Assembly (NCBI RefSeq): GCF_019402665.1
Contig: NZ_VSST01000086.1
Coordinates: 1-64,000 of the forward strand
Direction: 5' to 3'
Source of the DNA: Bradyrhizobium canariense
GTDB taxonomy: Bacteria > Pseudomonadota > Alphaproteobacteria > Rhizobiales > Xanthobacteraceae
DNA: 64,000 nucleotides
Shown here: in pieces, positions 7,470 through 16,742 of the stretch
How the letters are laid out: each line of letters opens with the position of its first letter
Position numbering within the stretch: the first letter of the stretch is position 1
Position numbers and translations under genes: made by a program
The notes under the pieces: model-generated
Databases searched by the model: none
What the model saw: only the letters and a program-made list of their open reading frames with translations
What the model was told of the DNA's origin: nothing

Positions 7470-9481
7470 CAGACTGTCCCCGCCATGCTGACAAGACTGC
7501 GCCGCTCCTCGAGATTGACGCGGTCTATCGCTGCGACTTCCTCGGCCGGAATGACGTATTCGTCATGGTCGCGCCAGGCGAACACGACGAAGGTCGCGAA
7601 CGCTCCGATACCGCCCAAAATCACCATCCACCAGATGTGCCAGATCAGCGCAAAGCCCATGACCGTGGCGAAGAACGCGCAGACGAACCCGGTCGGCGAG
7701 TTCCTGGGCATCTCGATGTCATGATACTCGGGCGCATCATGCTGGAGCGATTGCTGCTTGGCATGGGCCTTCAGATCCCAATAGGCATCCTCGCCGCGCA
7801 CATCGGGATTGAAAGCGAAGTTGAAGACCGGCGGCGGCGACGACGTCGCCCATTCCAGCGAGCGGCCGTCCCAGGGATCGCCAGTGTGGTCGCGCAGGGC
7901 CTCGCGGTTGCGGATGCTGACCACGAGCTGCATGATCTGGCAGATCACGCCGATCGTCAGCACGGCCATGCCAACGGCTGCAACCAGCATCCAGGGCCGC
8001 CACGCCGCGACGTCATAGTGCTGCATGCGCCGCGTCATGCCCAGCATGCCGGCGACGTAGAGCGGGATGAAGGTGACATAGAAGCCGAGGAAAGTGAACC
8101 AGAACGCGAGCTTGCCCCAGCGGTCGTTGAGGCGAAAGCCGAACGCCTTCGGAAACCAGTATTCGAAGCCGGCGAAAGCGCCGAACAGCACGCCGCCGAT
8201 GATGACGTTGTGGAAGTGCGCGACCAGGAACATGCTGTTGTGGAGGATGAAATCGGCCGGCGGCACCGCGACCAGCACGCCCGTCAATCCGCCGATAATG
8301 AAGGTGACCATGAAGCCTATCGACCACAGCATCGGCGTCTCGAAGCGGATGCGGCCGCCATACATCGTGAACAGCCAGTTGTAGATCTTCACCCCGGTCG
8401 GTATCGCGATGATCATGCTGGCGATGCCGAAGATGGCGTTGACGTCGGGGCCCGCGCCCATCGTGAAGAAGTGATGCAGCCAGACCATGAAGGAGATGAC
8501 GCAGATCGCCATGGTCGCCAGCACCATCGAACGATAGCCGAACAGCGCCTTGCCGGAGAAGGTCGAAACCACCTCGGAGAAGATGCCGAAGGCCGGCAAC
8601 ACCAGGATATAGACCTCGGGATGTCCCCAGGCCCAGATCAGGTTCATGAACATCATGACATTGCCGCCGGCCTCGTTGGTGAAGAAGTGGAAGCCGAGAT
8701 AGCGGTCGAGCAGCAGCATCGCGAGGGTGGCGGTCAAAATCGGGAAGGCCGCGACGATGAGAAGATTCGAGGCCAACGTGGTCCAGCAAAACATCGGCAT
8801 GCGCAGATAGTTCATGCCTTTGGTGCGCAGCTTCAGCACCGTCGTCACGAGATTGATACCGGCCACCAGCGTGCCGACGCCGGATATCTGCAGCGACCAC
8901 GCGTAATAGTCGACACCGACGCCCGGCGAGTAGGACAGCTCCGACAGCGGTGGAAACGCGAGCCAGCCGGTGCGGGCGAACTCGCCAATCACGAGCGAGA
9001 GATTGACCAGCAGCGCACCGGTCGCTGTCAGCCAGAAGCCGACCGAATTGAGCGTCGGGAAAGCGACATCCCGCACGCCAAGCTGGAGCGGCACGATGAG
9101 ATTCATCAGCCCGATGACGAACGGCATCGCCACGAAGAAGATCATGATGGTGCCGTGCGCGGAGAATATCTGGTTGTAGTGCTCCGGCGGCAGATAGCCC
9201 TGCGACTGGTACGCGACAGCCTGCTGAATCCGCATCATGATGGCGTCGCTGCCGCCGCGCAGCAGCATCACCGAGGCCAGCAGGATGTACATCACGCCGA
9301 TTCGCTTGTGATCGACGCTGGTGATCCACTCGTGCCAGAGATAGGGCAGATGCCCCTTCACCACGACCCAGGCCAGCACCGCGAGAATCCCGACCAACAC
9401 CACCGCGCCAGCGATCAGGGGGATCGGCTGATCGAACGGAATGGCCGACCAATCGAGCTTACCGAGCATCATGGCCTCCAC
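7469..9481 (-). CDS. cyoB: Cytochrome bo3 ubiquinol oxidase subunit I
   Basis: The 670-residue catalytic subunit, which oxidises ubiquinol and reduces O2 to water while pumping protons. All metal and haem ligands expected from E. coli CyoB are visible: His109 and His424 for the low-spin haem, His422 for the high-spin haem, and His287, His336 and His337 for CuB, with Tyr291 four residues after His287 in the HPEVY motif. About 15 hydrophobic helices fit the family. The start overlaps cyoA by 23 bases; internal ATGs at residues 4 and 5 would shorten the overlap. Haem O synthase (cyoE) is not next to the operon, so haem O must be supplied from elsewhere. Confidence 0.96.
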   Translation of the reverse strand: MEAMMLGKLDWSAIPFDQPIPLIAGAVVLVGILAVLAWVVVKGHLPYLWHEWITSVDHKRIGVMYILLASVMLLRGGSDAIMMRIQQAVAYQSQGYLPPEHYNQIFSAHGTIMIFFVAMPFVIGLMNLIVPLQLGVRDVAFPTLNSVGFWLTATGALLVNLSLVIGEFARTGWLAFPPLSELSYSPGVGVDYYAWSLQISGVGTLVAGINLVTTVLKLRTKGMNYLRMPMFCWTTLASNLLIVAAFPILTATLAMLLLDRYLGFHFFTNEAGGNVMMFMNLIWAWGHPEVYILVLPAFGIFSEVVSTFSGKALFGYRSMVLATMAICVISFMVWLHHFFTMGAGPDVNAIFGIASMIIAIPTGVKIYNWLFTMYGGRIRFETPMLWSIGFMVTFIIGGLTGVLVAVPPADFILHNSMFLVAHFHNVIIGGVLFGAFAGFEYWFPKAFGFRLNDRWGKLAFWFTFLGFYVTFIPLYVAGMLGMTRRMQHYDVAAWRPWMLVAAVGMAVLTIGVICQIMQLVVSIRNREALRDHTGDPWDGRSLEWATSSPPPVFNFAFNPDVRGEDAYWDLKAHAKQQSLQHDAPEYHDIEMPRNSPTGFVCAFFATVMGFALIWHIWWMVILGGIGAFATFVVFAWRDHDEYVIPAEEVAAIDRVNLEERRSLVSMAGTV

Positions 9482-10298
9482 TTTGCGACCGGCCTGCTTC
9501 GGATGCGAGCTCTGGGCCCGGCCCCGGCGGAATGTGCTGGGTCGCGATCAGGTCGAACAGCCGGGGATCGTCGAGCCGGTAGGTCGGCCTGCCCTTCTCG
9601 ACGCCCTGCTGCATCAGCTTCTTGTAGCTGTCCTCATTGAGGACGGCATCGCTTTTCGCCGTGGTCGCCACCCAATCCGGAAAGGCGAGCGGCGAGATCA
9701 CGTTGACGTCGAACATCATGTCCGGAAACCCGTCGCCGGAGAAATGCGCCGACAGGCCCTGCAGCTTGCCCTCGTTGTCGGCGCGCAGGTTCAGCTTCGT
9801 CACCATTCCGTTCATGGTGTAGATCATGCTGCCGAGCTGCGGGATGAAGAACGTGTTCATCACGCTTGACGACGTCAGCTGGAAATTCAGTTCGGCGCCC
9901 GCCGGCACCGTCAGGGTGTTGACGGTGGCGATGCGCTGGTCCGGATAGATGAACAACCATTTCCAGTCGAGCGAGACGGCCTGAATGCGGACCGGGCTGC
10001 CGGTGCCAGGCACGGGTGCTGCGGGATCGAGCTGATGCGAGCCGATCCAGGCGACGCCGCCGAGCAGGATCACGGTGAGCGCGGGGATCGCCCACACCAC
10101 CATTTCCACCCGCCCGGAATAGACGAAGTCCGGCTGAAATTTTGCTTTCGGATTCGAGGCGCGAAACCAGAATGCAAAAGCCAGGATCGCGAAAATGGTC
10201 GGCACCACGATCGCGAGCATGATGAAGACGGAATCGACCAGGATGGTGCTGTTGGCCGCAGCCACAGGCCCTTGTGGATCGAGCAGATTCATCGGCAA
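9459..10298 (-). CDS. cyoA: Cytochrome bo3 ubiquinol oxidase subunit II
   Basis: A 279-residue subunit II. The CyoA landmarks are present: the NLLDPQGPVA N-terminal segment, two transmembrane helices (about residues 22-45 and 70-88), and the periplasmic cupredoxin domain with DWKWLFIYPDQ and SVMNTFFIPQLGS. It lacks the CuA cysteines, as expected of quinol oxidases. The frame opens with a TTG at 10298 and the first ATG at 10292. E. coli CyoA starts with a lipoprotein signal and a lipidated cysteine before this point; here an in-frame stop lies only about 12 codons upstream and no such leader is found. Either the leader has been lost or a frame error hides it. Confidence 0.9.
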   Translation of the reverse strand: MPMNLLDPQGPVAAANSTILVDSVFIMLAIVVPTIFAILAFAFWFRASNPKAKFQPDFVYSGRVEMVVWAIPALTVILLGGVAWIGSHQLDPAAPVPGTGSPVRIQAVSLDWKWLFIYPDQRIATVNTLTVPAGAELNFQLTSSSVMNTFFIPQLGSMIYTMNGMVTKLNLRADNEGKLQGLSAHFSGDGFPDMMFDVNVISPLAFPDWVATTAKSDAVLNEDSYKKLMQQGVEKGRPTYRLDDPRLFDLIATQHIPPGPGPELASEAGRSQSGGHDAR

Positions 10299-10516
10299 GC
10301 CACTGGCGGTTGGGAAGCCCCGGGACAGAGCCTAACGTGGGAACGGTTCCGGCAGCAAACGCGATCGTGTGAGGTCGGTTCCTAACGGGGCAGGTCGATC
10401 GTTCGCCCTTCTCGCGCGGCGGCATGCAATTCCATGCGATGTCAATGACATGAAAGCTGGAGCCCGGCCCTTCTCTCCGCTCGGGGCGATTGCTAGAGTG
10501 CACGAAAATATTCGGG

Positions 10517-11338
10517 ATGAACGACATGCAGGGGCTCGAGGACGATCCCGGTCTCGCCGGCAAGGTGGCGCTGGTCACCGGCGGCGGCGCTGCGGGCGAC
10601 GGCATTGGCAACGGCCGCGCGGCCGCAATTCTGCTGGCCCGCGCCGGCGCCAAAGTTCTGGTGGCCGATCGCGAGCTCAAGCTCGCTGAACGAACCGTCG
10701 AGATGATCGCAGCCGAAGGCGGCACGGCCGCGGCGCATGGCGGTGACGTCACCAGCGAGAGCGATTGCAGGACGCTGGTCGAAGCCACGCTTGACCATTG
10801 GGGCCGGCTCGATTTCCTCGACAACAATGTGGGCATCGGCAGCCGCGGCAGCGTGGTGGACGAAGCGCCCGAGCAGTATCGCCGCGTCATGCAGGTCAAT
10901 GTCGAGAGCATGTTCCTGCTCTCCAAACACGCTATCCCTGCGATGATCAAGACCGCGCGGGGCGGCGCGATCGTCAACATCTCGTCGATCTCGGCGCTGC
11001 GGCCGCGCGGGCTCACGAGCTACACGACATCGAAGGCCGCCATCATCGGTCTCACCCGCGCGATGGCGGTCGATCACGGCCGCGACAACATCCGCGTCAA
11101 CTGCATCTGCCCCGGGCCGATGTACACGCCGATGGTCTATGGCCGCGGCATGAGCGAACAGGCGCGCGCTCAGCGGGCCAAGGCGTCTTTGCTGAAAACG
11201 GAAGGCACCGGCTGGGACGTCGGCCACGCCGTCAAATTCCTGCTCAGCAATTTTGCGCGCTATATCACCGGACAGGTGCTGCTGGTGGACGGCGGGGTGA
11301 CGCTGCAAGCGCCCGAACGCGAGTCACAAGAACACTAG
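10517..11338 (+). CDS. Short-chain dehydrogenase/reductase (first of a pair)
   Basis: A 273-residue classical SDR. The coenzyme loop reads TGGGAAGDGIGNG (residues 21-33), longer than the usual TGxxxGxG; NNVG is at 103-106; and the catalytic Ser156, Tyr169 and Lys173 are in place (ISSIS, SYTTSK). An Asp at position 51 after the second beta strand suggests NAD rather than NADP. The ATG at 10517 is preferred over the upstream TTG at 10490 because it begins the family-length protein. It starts an operon with a carboxymuconolactone-decarboxylase-like gene and a second SDR that shares the same expanded glycine loop. Substrate unknown. Confidence 0.88.
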   Translation: MNDMQGLEDDPGLAGKVALVTGGGAAGDGIGNGRAAAILLARAGAKVLVADRELKLAERTVEMIAAEGGTAAAHGGDVTSESDCRTLVEATLDHWGRLDFLDNNVGIGSRGSVVDEAPEQYRRVMQVNVESMFLLSKHAIPAMIKTARGGAIVNISSISALRPRGLTSYTTSKAAIIGLTRAMAVDHGRDNIRVNCICPGPMYTPMVYGRGMSEQARAQRAKASLLKTEGTGWDVGHAVKFLLSNFARYITGQVLLVDGGVTLQAPERESQEH

Positions 11339-11357
11339 CAAGGAAGGAAACACAGGG

Positions 11358-11912
11358 ATGGCCCGCCTGCCCTATCTCGAGGCCGACCAGGTCGCGCCCG
11401 AATATCGCGACATGCTCAAGCGCAACACCAATTTGCACAAGCTGTTGGTCAACTCGCCGGAGATGGCGCGCGCCTTCAACGGCATCGGCGGATACATTCG
11501 CTTCAAGAGCAAGCTCGACCCGCGCCTGCGGGAGCTTGCGATCCTCCAGGTCGGCTGGATGGAGAAATCGGAATACGAGTTCACTCACCACGTGAAGATC
11601 GGCAAGGAGTTCGGCGTCACCGACGATGACATCGCCGGCCTGATGGCTGAGACCGACGGCAAACCCTCGACGCTCGAGCCACAGGCGAAGGCGATCCTGA
11701 AAGGTGCCCGCGAGATGGTACGCGAGCTCGCGATGTCGGACGCAACCTTTACCGAGATCAGGCAGCATCTCTCGGACGAGCACATGGTCGACCTCGTGCT
11801 GACCATCGCCTTCTATTGCGGCGTGGTGCGCGTGCTCGCCACCATGAAGATCGACAACGAGCCATATTACAAAGAGGTACTCCAGCAGTACCCGATCCCG
11901 GGAGTGAACTGA
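11358..11912 (+). CDS. Carboxymuconolactone decarboxylase/AhpD-like family protein
   Basis: A 184-residue all-helical protein of the CMD family. The core RLRELAILQVGWMEKSEYEF followed by THHVKIGKEFGV (about residues 55-92) matches the fold's active-site helix pair. The CxxC pair of AhpD-type peroxidase partners is missing, so a disulfide-reductase role is unlikely; the hydrolase/decarboxylase-like branch fits better. A GGAAGG-type ribosome site lies ten bases upstream. It sits 19 bases after one SDR gene and one base before the next, so all three are probably made together and act on the same catabolic intermediate. Confidence 0.82.
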   Translation: MARLPYLEADQVAPEYRDMLKRNTNLHKLLVNSPEMARAFNGIGGYIRFKSKLDPRLRELAILQVGWMEKSEYEFTHHVKIGKEFGVTDDDIAGLMAETDGKPSTLEPQAKAILKGAREMVRELAMSDATFTEIRQHLSDEHMVDLVLTIAFYCGVVRVLATMKIDNEPYYKEVLQQYPIPGVN

Positions 11913-11913
11913 C

Positions 11914-12714
11914 ATGCGCGTGAAGGACAAGGTTGCGATTATCGTCGGCGCCGGCCAGAGCCCCGGCGAAGGCATGGGCAACGGCCGCGCCACCGCACTG
12001 ACCTTCGCGCGCGAGGGCGCCAAGGTGCTGTGCGTCGATCATCATCTGGAATCGGCACAGGAAACCGCCGCCATGATCGCCGCGAAGCATGGCACCGCCG
12101 CGGCGTTCAAGGCCGACGTGACCAAGATCGCCGACATCGAGGCGATGGTCGCGGACGCGCAGGCGCGCTGGGGCCGGATCGACGTGCTGCACAACAACGT
12201 CGGCGTCAGCCTGTCCGGCGGCGACGCCGAGTTGCTTCAGATCACCGAGGAAGCCTTCGACCGTATCGTCGCGATCAATCTGAAGAGCTGCATTTGGGCG
12301 GCGAAAGAGGTGGTCCCGATCATGCGCGCGCAAGGAAGCGGCGCGATTATCAACATCTCCTCGATGGCGGCGATCACCACCTATCCCTATGTCGCCTACA
12401 AGGCGACGAAGTCGGCGATGATCGCCTTCACCGAACAGCTCGCCTACCAGAACGCGGAACACGGCATCCGCGCCAACGTCATCCTGCCGGGCCTGATGAA
12501 CACGCCGATGGCCGTCGACACCCGCGCCCGCGAATGGCACAAGACCCGCGCCGAAGTCGAAGCCGAGCGCGACAGCAAGGTGCCGCTGCGCAGGAAGATG
12601 GGCACGGGGTGGGACGTCGCGAATGCCGCGCTGTTCCTGGCGTCGGACGAGGCCAATTTCATCACGGGCGTGACATTGCCGGTGGATGGCGGGGCGAGTG
12701 TGAGACGGGGGTAG
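11914..12714 (+). CDS. Short-chain dehydrogenase/reductase (second of a pair)
   Basis: A 266-residue SDR with an expanded coenzyme loop VGAGQSPGEGMGNG (residues 11-24), NNVG at 94-97, and catalytic Ser149, Tyr162 and Lys166 (NISSMA, AYKATK). It is clearly paralogous to the SDR at 10517: both have GNGRA after the glycine loop and GTGWDV near the C-terminus. An Asp after the second strand suggests NAD use. It starts one base after the CMD-like gene's stop, implying translational coupling. The pathway is not identifiable; a two-step oxidation of a hydroxy-acid or aromatic side chain would suit the set. Confidence 0.88.
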   Translation: MRVKDKVAIIVGAGQSPGEGMGNGRATALTFAREGAKVLCVDHHLESAQETAAMIAAKHGTAAAFKADVTKIADIEAMVADAQARWGRIDVLHNNVGVSLSGGDAELLQITEEAFDRIVAINLKSCIWAAKEVVPIMRAQGSGAIINISSMAAITTYPYVAYKATKSAMIAFTEQLAYQNAEHGIRANVILPGLMNTPMAVDTRAREWHKTRAEVEAERDSKVPLRRKMGTGWDVANAALFLASDEANFITGVTLPVDGGASVRRG

Positions 12715-12737
12715 GCGCCGCAAGCGCAGTGCCTCTT

Positions 12738-12879
12738 CCTTCTCCCCTTGCGGGAGAAGGTGGCGCGAAGCGCCGGATGAGGGGTTCTCTCCGCACATGC
12801 ACAAGGAGTTCGCGGATAGAACCCCTCACTCGTCTCGCCGCTATGCGGCGAGCCACCCTCTTCCCGCAAGGGGCGAGGG
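12738..12879. repeat. Intergenic palindromic element, copy 2
   Basis: The ends CTTCTCCCCTTGCGGGAGAA and the complement of CTTCCCGCAAGGGGCGAG pair, and the inner GAGGGGTTCTCTCCGC pairs with GCGGATAGAACCCCTC. It is the longest of three related copies in this window (others at 3483 and 43340). It lies between convergent genes, the second SDR and the sorbosone-dehydrogenase-like gene, where it might also act as a transcription stop. Confidence 0.72.
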
Positions 12880-12896
12880 TACACCTCCACCGCGGC

Positions 12897-14234
12897 TCAG
12901 CGCACGCTTGTCACCCGCCAGATTGTCCCGTTGCCATCCTCCGACACCAGCAGCGATCCATCCTTCGCCACAGCAACACCGACCGGCCGCCCCCACACCT
13001 CGGTGTCGCTCACCACGAATCCCGTGACGAAATCCTCGTACTCGCCGGTCGGCTTGCCGTCCTTCATCCGGATGCGGATCACCTTGTAGCCGGTGCGCTT
13101 CGACCGGTTCCAGGAGCCGTGCTCGGCCGCGAAAGCATCGCCCTGGTATTCGGATGGAAACTGCGTGCCCTGATAAAAGGTCATGCCGAGCGAGGCCGAG
13201 TGCGGTTGCACCAGCACATCGGGTATCGTCACCTTGTCCTTGAGGTCCGGCCGCGCGCCGGCATGGCGCGGGTCTTCGTTGCCGCCGATATAGAACCACG
13301 GCCAGCCGTAGAACGCGCCTTCCTTCACGCTGGTCACATAGTCAGGCACGAGATCGTCGCCGAGCCCGTCGCGTTCGTTGGTCGAGCACCACGGCAGCCC
13401 GGTCTGTGGCTGGACCGCGAGTCCGACGCAGTTGCGGATACCAGTGGCGTAGATCTTCCGCTCCTTGCCATCAGGATTGAAGGCCAGCACGGCGGCGCGC
13501 TCGGTCTCGCTCGCCCACGCCGCACCAAGCGGATGGGTTTTCGACCACACATCCAATCCGCCCGGCGGCGTGCCCATGCCCTCGGCGACGTTGCTGAGCG
13601 AGCCGACCGACACCAGCATGCGCTTGTTGTCGGGCGTAAAGACGATGTCGCGGGTGGAATGACCGCCGTCGTGGGGCAGGCTTGCCACGATCGTCTCCGC
13701 CTTGCCACGCGCCTTGAGATCACCGGCCTGATAGGGAAAGCGGACGATGCTGTCGGTGTTGGCGACGTAGACCCACTGCGGATTGTCGCCGTTTGGGAAG
13801 AAGGCGATGCCGAACGGCTGCCGCAGCCCACTGGCGAACACCTCGTTGGTCGCGGCCTTGCCGCCTTCGCCGGCGCGCAACACGCGGATGTTGCCCGCGC
13901 GCGTCTCAGCGACGAAGACATCGCCGTTCGGCGCCACGCGCACGATGCGCGGGGCGCGCAGCCCTTCGGCGAACAGCTCGATCTTGAAGCCGGCCGGCAC
14001 CTGAAGCGCCCCCTCCGGCGGGCGCGGCACCACGCGCGACGAGCTCGCAACCGACCGCGTGGCGCCGGGCCTGACCAGATCCTGCGGCCGGATCAACCTG
14101 ACCGTGCCAGGCTTGTCGGCCTGCCAATCGCCGTAGGCATCCTTGCCCTGCAGCACCGGCTCCGCCTGGGCGCAGCTCGCGACCGCGACCAGCCACCCGG
14201 CGGACATCGCTACGAACGAAATCCTGTTCCTCAA
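12897..14234 (-). CDS. PQQ-dependent sugar (L-sorbosone) dehydrogenase-like protein
   Basis: A 445-residue secreted six-bladed beta-propeller. A signal peptide ends near residue 24 (SCAQA-E). Blade motifs characteristic of the soluble glucose/sorbosone dehydrogenase family follow: GLRAPRIVRVAPNGDVFVAE near residue 90, GLRQPFGIAFFP, HDGGHSTRDIVFTPD near residue 190, GIRNCVGLAVQPQTG, GDAFAAEHGSWNR near the end. These enzymes bind PQQ and Ca2+ and oxidise aldoses in the periplasm. PQQ biosynthesis genes are not in this window. It is monocistronic, convergent with the SDR operon. Confidence 0.86.
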   Translation of the reverse strand: MRNRISFVAMSAGWLVAVASCAQAEPVLQGKDAYGDWQADKPGTVRLIRPQDLVRPGATRSVASSSRVVPRPPEGALQVPAGFKIELFAEGLRAPRIVRVAPNGDVFVAETRAGNIRVLRAGEGGKAATNEVFASGLRQPFGIAFFPNGDNPQWVYVANTDSIVRFPYQAGDLKARGKAETIVASLPHDGGHSTRDIVFTPDNKRMLVSVGSLSNVAEGMGTPPGGLDVWSKTHPLGAAWASETERAAVLAFNPDGKERKIYATGIRNCVGLAVQPQTGLPWCSTNERDGLGDDLVPDYVTSVKEGAFYGWPWFYIGGNEDPRHAGARPDLKDKVTIPDVLVQPHSASLGMTFYQGTQFPSEYQGDAFAAEHGSWNRSKRTGYKVIRIRMKDGKPTGEYEDFVTGFVVSDTEVWGRPVGVAVAKDGSLLVSEDGNGTIWRVTSVR

Positions 14235-14469
14235 ATCGTTTCCTCCCGGCCGTCACGTCTGGCGCACCAACGCCGATCGACGCGCAAACGTTCTGCGACA
14301 GGCCAAATGCCTGCCGAATCCCACGTCAGCTCATGCCCGCACGATGTGCATCAGCCGCAGCCCATCGTACTGGAAAATGCGGCTGATCGGTGCGACACAT
14401 TGTAAGGGCGGGGCCGCCGGTTGCGGTCATCAAGGCTGCGGCATTGGGGCTGCATCTGTTGGGGTGATC

Positions 14470-15660
14470 ATGTGGGGATCCATCATATCGGAATGGGCGA
14501 GCCTGCTGCTCCGCTGGCTGCACGTGGTCGCCGCGATCGCCTGGATCGGCAGTTCCTTCTATTTCATCGCCCTCGACCTCAGCCTTAGGCCCCGGCGCGA
14601 TCTCCCCGACGGCGTGCAAGGCGAGGCCTGGCAAGTCCATGGCGGCGGCTTCTACCGGATCATGAAATATCTGGTCGCGCCTGCCCAGATGCCGGACGAG
14701 CTGACCTGGTTCAAATGGGAGGCCTACACCACCTGGCTGTCCGGCTTCGCGCTGATGGTTGTGGTGTATTATCTCGAGGCCGATTTGTTCCTGGTCGACA
14801 AGTCAATCCTCGACCTCACGCCATTCCAGGCCGGCCTGTTCAGCCTCTGCAGCCTCGCGCTGGCATGGCTGCTCTATGAAGGCGCCTGCCGCACCGGGCT
14901 CGCGCAACGCGAACTGCCCTTCGCCATCGGCGGCTATCTGTTCCTGGTCGCATTGACCTATGCTTTCACCCACGTGCTGAGCGGGCGCGGCGCATTCAAC
15001 CAGATCGGGGCGATCATCGGCACCATCATGGTCGCCAACGTCTTCACGCTGATCATCCCGAACCAGAAGAAGATCGTAGCCGCCCTGCTCGCGGGACAGG
15101 CGCCCGATCCGAAGCTCGGCAAGTCAAGCAAGGAGCGCTCGGTTCACAACAACTATCTAACGCTGCCTGTCGTCGTGCTGATGATCAGCAACCACTATCC
15201 CCTGCTCTATGCCACGCGCTTCAACTGGATCATCGTTGCCATCATCCTGGCGCTCGGCCCCGTGATCCGGCACTTCTTCAACGAGGGGCATGCCGGGCGC
15301 AAATCGCCGTGGTGGGTGTGGGGCATCGCAGCGGCGGGCGTGATCGCGATCCTCTTCCTCTCCGCGGCCGGCCCGCGCGAGGTCAAGACAAGCGCGCTGT
15401 CGGCGCCGGTCACGGTGGCCAATGTCGAGGAGATCGTGATGTCCCGCTGCAGCATGTGCCACGCCGCCGAGCCGGTCTGGGCCGGCATCGTCACCGCGCC
15501 GAAGGGCATCTTGCTCGACGCGCCCGAGCACATCCATCGCAACATCCGCTTGATCGGCCGCGTCGCCGCCTGGTCCAATGCCATGCCGCCGGGCAACATC
15601 ACCGAAATGACCAGCGAGGAGCGCGCCATCCTCGCCGCCTATCTCGAGCAGGCGCGCTGA
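14470..15660 (+). CDS. puuD: Urate hydroxylase PuuD (membrane urate oxidase with cytochrome c domain)
   Basis: A 396-residue membrane protein. The N-terminal region has about eight hydrophobic helices with the Urate_ox_N signatures WLHVVAAIAWIGSSFYFIAL and a KWEAYTTWLSG turn; the C-terminus carries a c-type haem site CSMCH (residues 327-331) with a likely Met ligand in NAMPPGN. PuuD oxidises urate to 5-hydroxyisourate and passes electrons to the respiratory chain rather than to O2. The start at 14470 gives the family length and a membrane helix near the N-terminus; the frame is open further upstream but that part looks spurious. Other purine-breakdown genes are not adjacent. Confidence 0.88.
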   Translation: MWGSIISEWASLLLRWLHVVAAIAWIGSSFYFIALDLSLRPRRDLPDGVQGEAWQVHGGGFYRIMKYLVAPAQMPDELTWFKWEAYTTWLSGFALMVVVYYLEADLFLVDKSILDLTPFQAGLFSLCSLALAWLLYEGACRTGLAQRELPFAIGGYLFLVALTYAFTHVLSGRGAFNQIGAIIGTIMVANVFTLIIPNQKKIVAALLAGQAPDPKLGKSSKERSVHNNYLTLPVVVLMISNHYPLLYATRFNWIIVAIILALGPVIRHFFNEGHAGRKSPWWVWGIAAAGVIAILFLSAAGPREVKTSALSAPVTVANVEEIVMSRCSMCHAAEPVWAGIVTAPKGILLDAPEHIHRNIRLIGRVAAWSNAMPPGNITEMTSEERAILAAYLEQAR

Positions 15661-15805
15661 CACCATTGCGCGTCGATATCGCCTTTCGCGGAATGAAATT
15701 TCCGCATGTCCCGCCGATTTGAAAATGACTTGACCGCCTATCCGGCGTAGACAGGATTTGTGGCCGTCAACGGCGGTCCAGTCAGTTTGCATCCGGGGAA
15801 GAACA

Positions 15806-16663
15806 GTGGCTCTCAAGAACGTCATCGGTATCGACCACGCCGTGGTCATGGTTCAGGACCTCGACAAGGCCGCCGAGAATTACCGGCAGCTCGGCTTCAC
15901 CATCTCGCCGCGCGGCACTCACAGCGCACATATGGGCACCGGCAACTACACCATCATGTTCGACCCGGATTATATGGAGCTGCTCGGCGTGCTCGCGGCG
16001 ACCGAGCACAACGCGCCGGCGCGTGCCTTCCTCGACAAGCGCGGCGAAGGCATCGAGCGCATCGCCTTCACCGCGGTCGATTCCACCGCCGGCGCAGAGG
16101 AAATCCGCGCACGCGGCCTGGAGCCGATCGGCCCGACCGATTTCGAACGGCCCGTGACGCTGCCTGACGGCACGATCTCGGCAGCGAAATTCCGCACCTT
16201 TATGTGGCCGACCGCGGAAGCGCCCGGCGGCGTGCGCATTTTCGCCTGCCAGCACAAGACGCGCGAGACGGTGTGGATTCCCGCGCTGATGAAGCACGCC
16301 AATGCGGCCAAGCGGATCAAGCAGACATTGATCGCAGCGCCCGAACCCGCGAAGGAAGCCGCGCATCTGGGGCGGCTGATCGACCGCGAGCCGAAGAATG
16401 AAACCGACGACGCTGTGACCGTGGCCTCCGGTGGCGATCGGGCCGATTTCGTTTACTTGACGCTGGAGCAGCTCGGCAAACGCTATCCCGGCGTGCCGCT
16501 CGCGGGTCTTTCCGAACGCGGAGGCGCTGCCCTGGTGCTCGTGAGCGGCGATCTCGCGGCCACCGAGAAGGCGCTTGGTTCGGCAGCGGTGCGCAGCGGG
16601 TCTGCGATCTGCGTGCCGCCGGCCAAGGCGAACGGCACTCTGCTCGCCTTTGTTGCCGGCTGA
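15806..16663 (+). CDS. VOC (glyoxalase-like) family protein
   Basis: A 285-residue protein with an N-terminal vicinal-oxygen-chelate half (GIDHAVVMVQDLDKAAENYR, then NYTIMFDPDYMELLG) and a second weaker half after about residue 190. It resembles the Glyoxalase_3/lactoylglutathione-lyase-like proteins common in rhizobia. The metal-site His is in GIDHA and Glu in YMELLG. The GTG at 15806 is preferred, because GGGGAAGA lies just upstream and the VOC domain starts immediately after it. No pathway is indicated by the neighbours (puuD upstream, a small orphan downstream). Confidence 0.8.
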   Translation: MALKNVIGIDHAVVMVQDLDKAAENYRQLGFTISPRGTHSAHMGTGNYTIMFDPDYMELLGVLAATEHNAPARAFLDKRGEGIERIAFTAVDSTAGAEEIRARGLEPIGPTDFERPVTLPDGTISAAKFRTFMWPTAEAPGGVRIFACQHKTRETVWIPALMKHANAAKRIKQTLIAAPEPAKEAAHLGRLIDREPKNETDDAVTVASGGDRADFVYLTLEQLGKRYPGVPLAGLSERGGAALVLVSGDLAATEKALGSAAVRSGSAICVPPAKANGTLLAFVAG

Positions 16664-16742
16664 TTTGAACTAATTCTTTAACAAGCGTTTTACCGGGCCG
16701 TCCTAGGCTTCTGGGCTACCCGCGCCTTCAGGGGCCAAGCGC

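Noticed and set aside
7463..9640. A 725-codon plus-strand frame across cyoB/cyoA
   Set aside because: It is antisense to cyoB and cyoA, whose ligand residues are all intact. The His/Arg/Glu-rich composition is a shadow of the membrane-helix codons.
12030..14405. A 791-codon plus-strand frame
   Set aside because: It runs in the wrong frame of the second SDR and antisense to the sorbosone-dehydrogenase-like gene and the palindromic repeat. No domain is visible.
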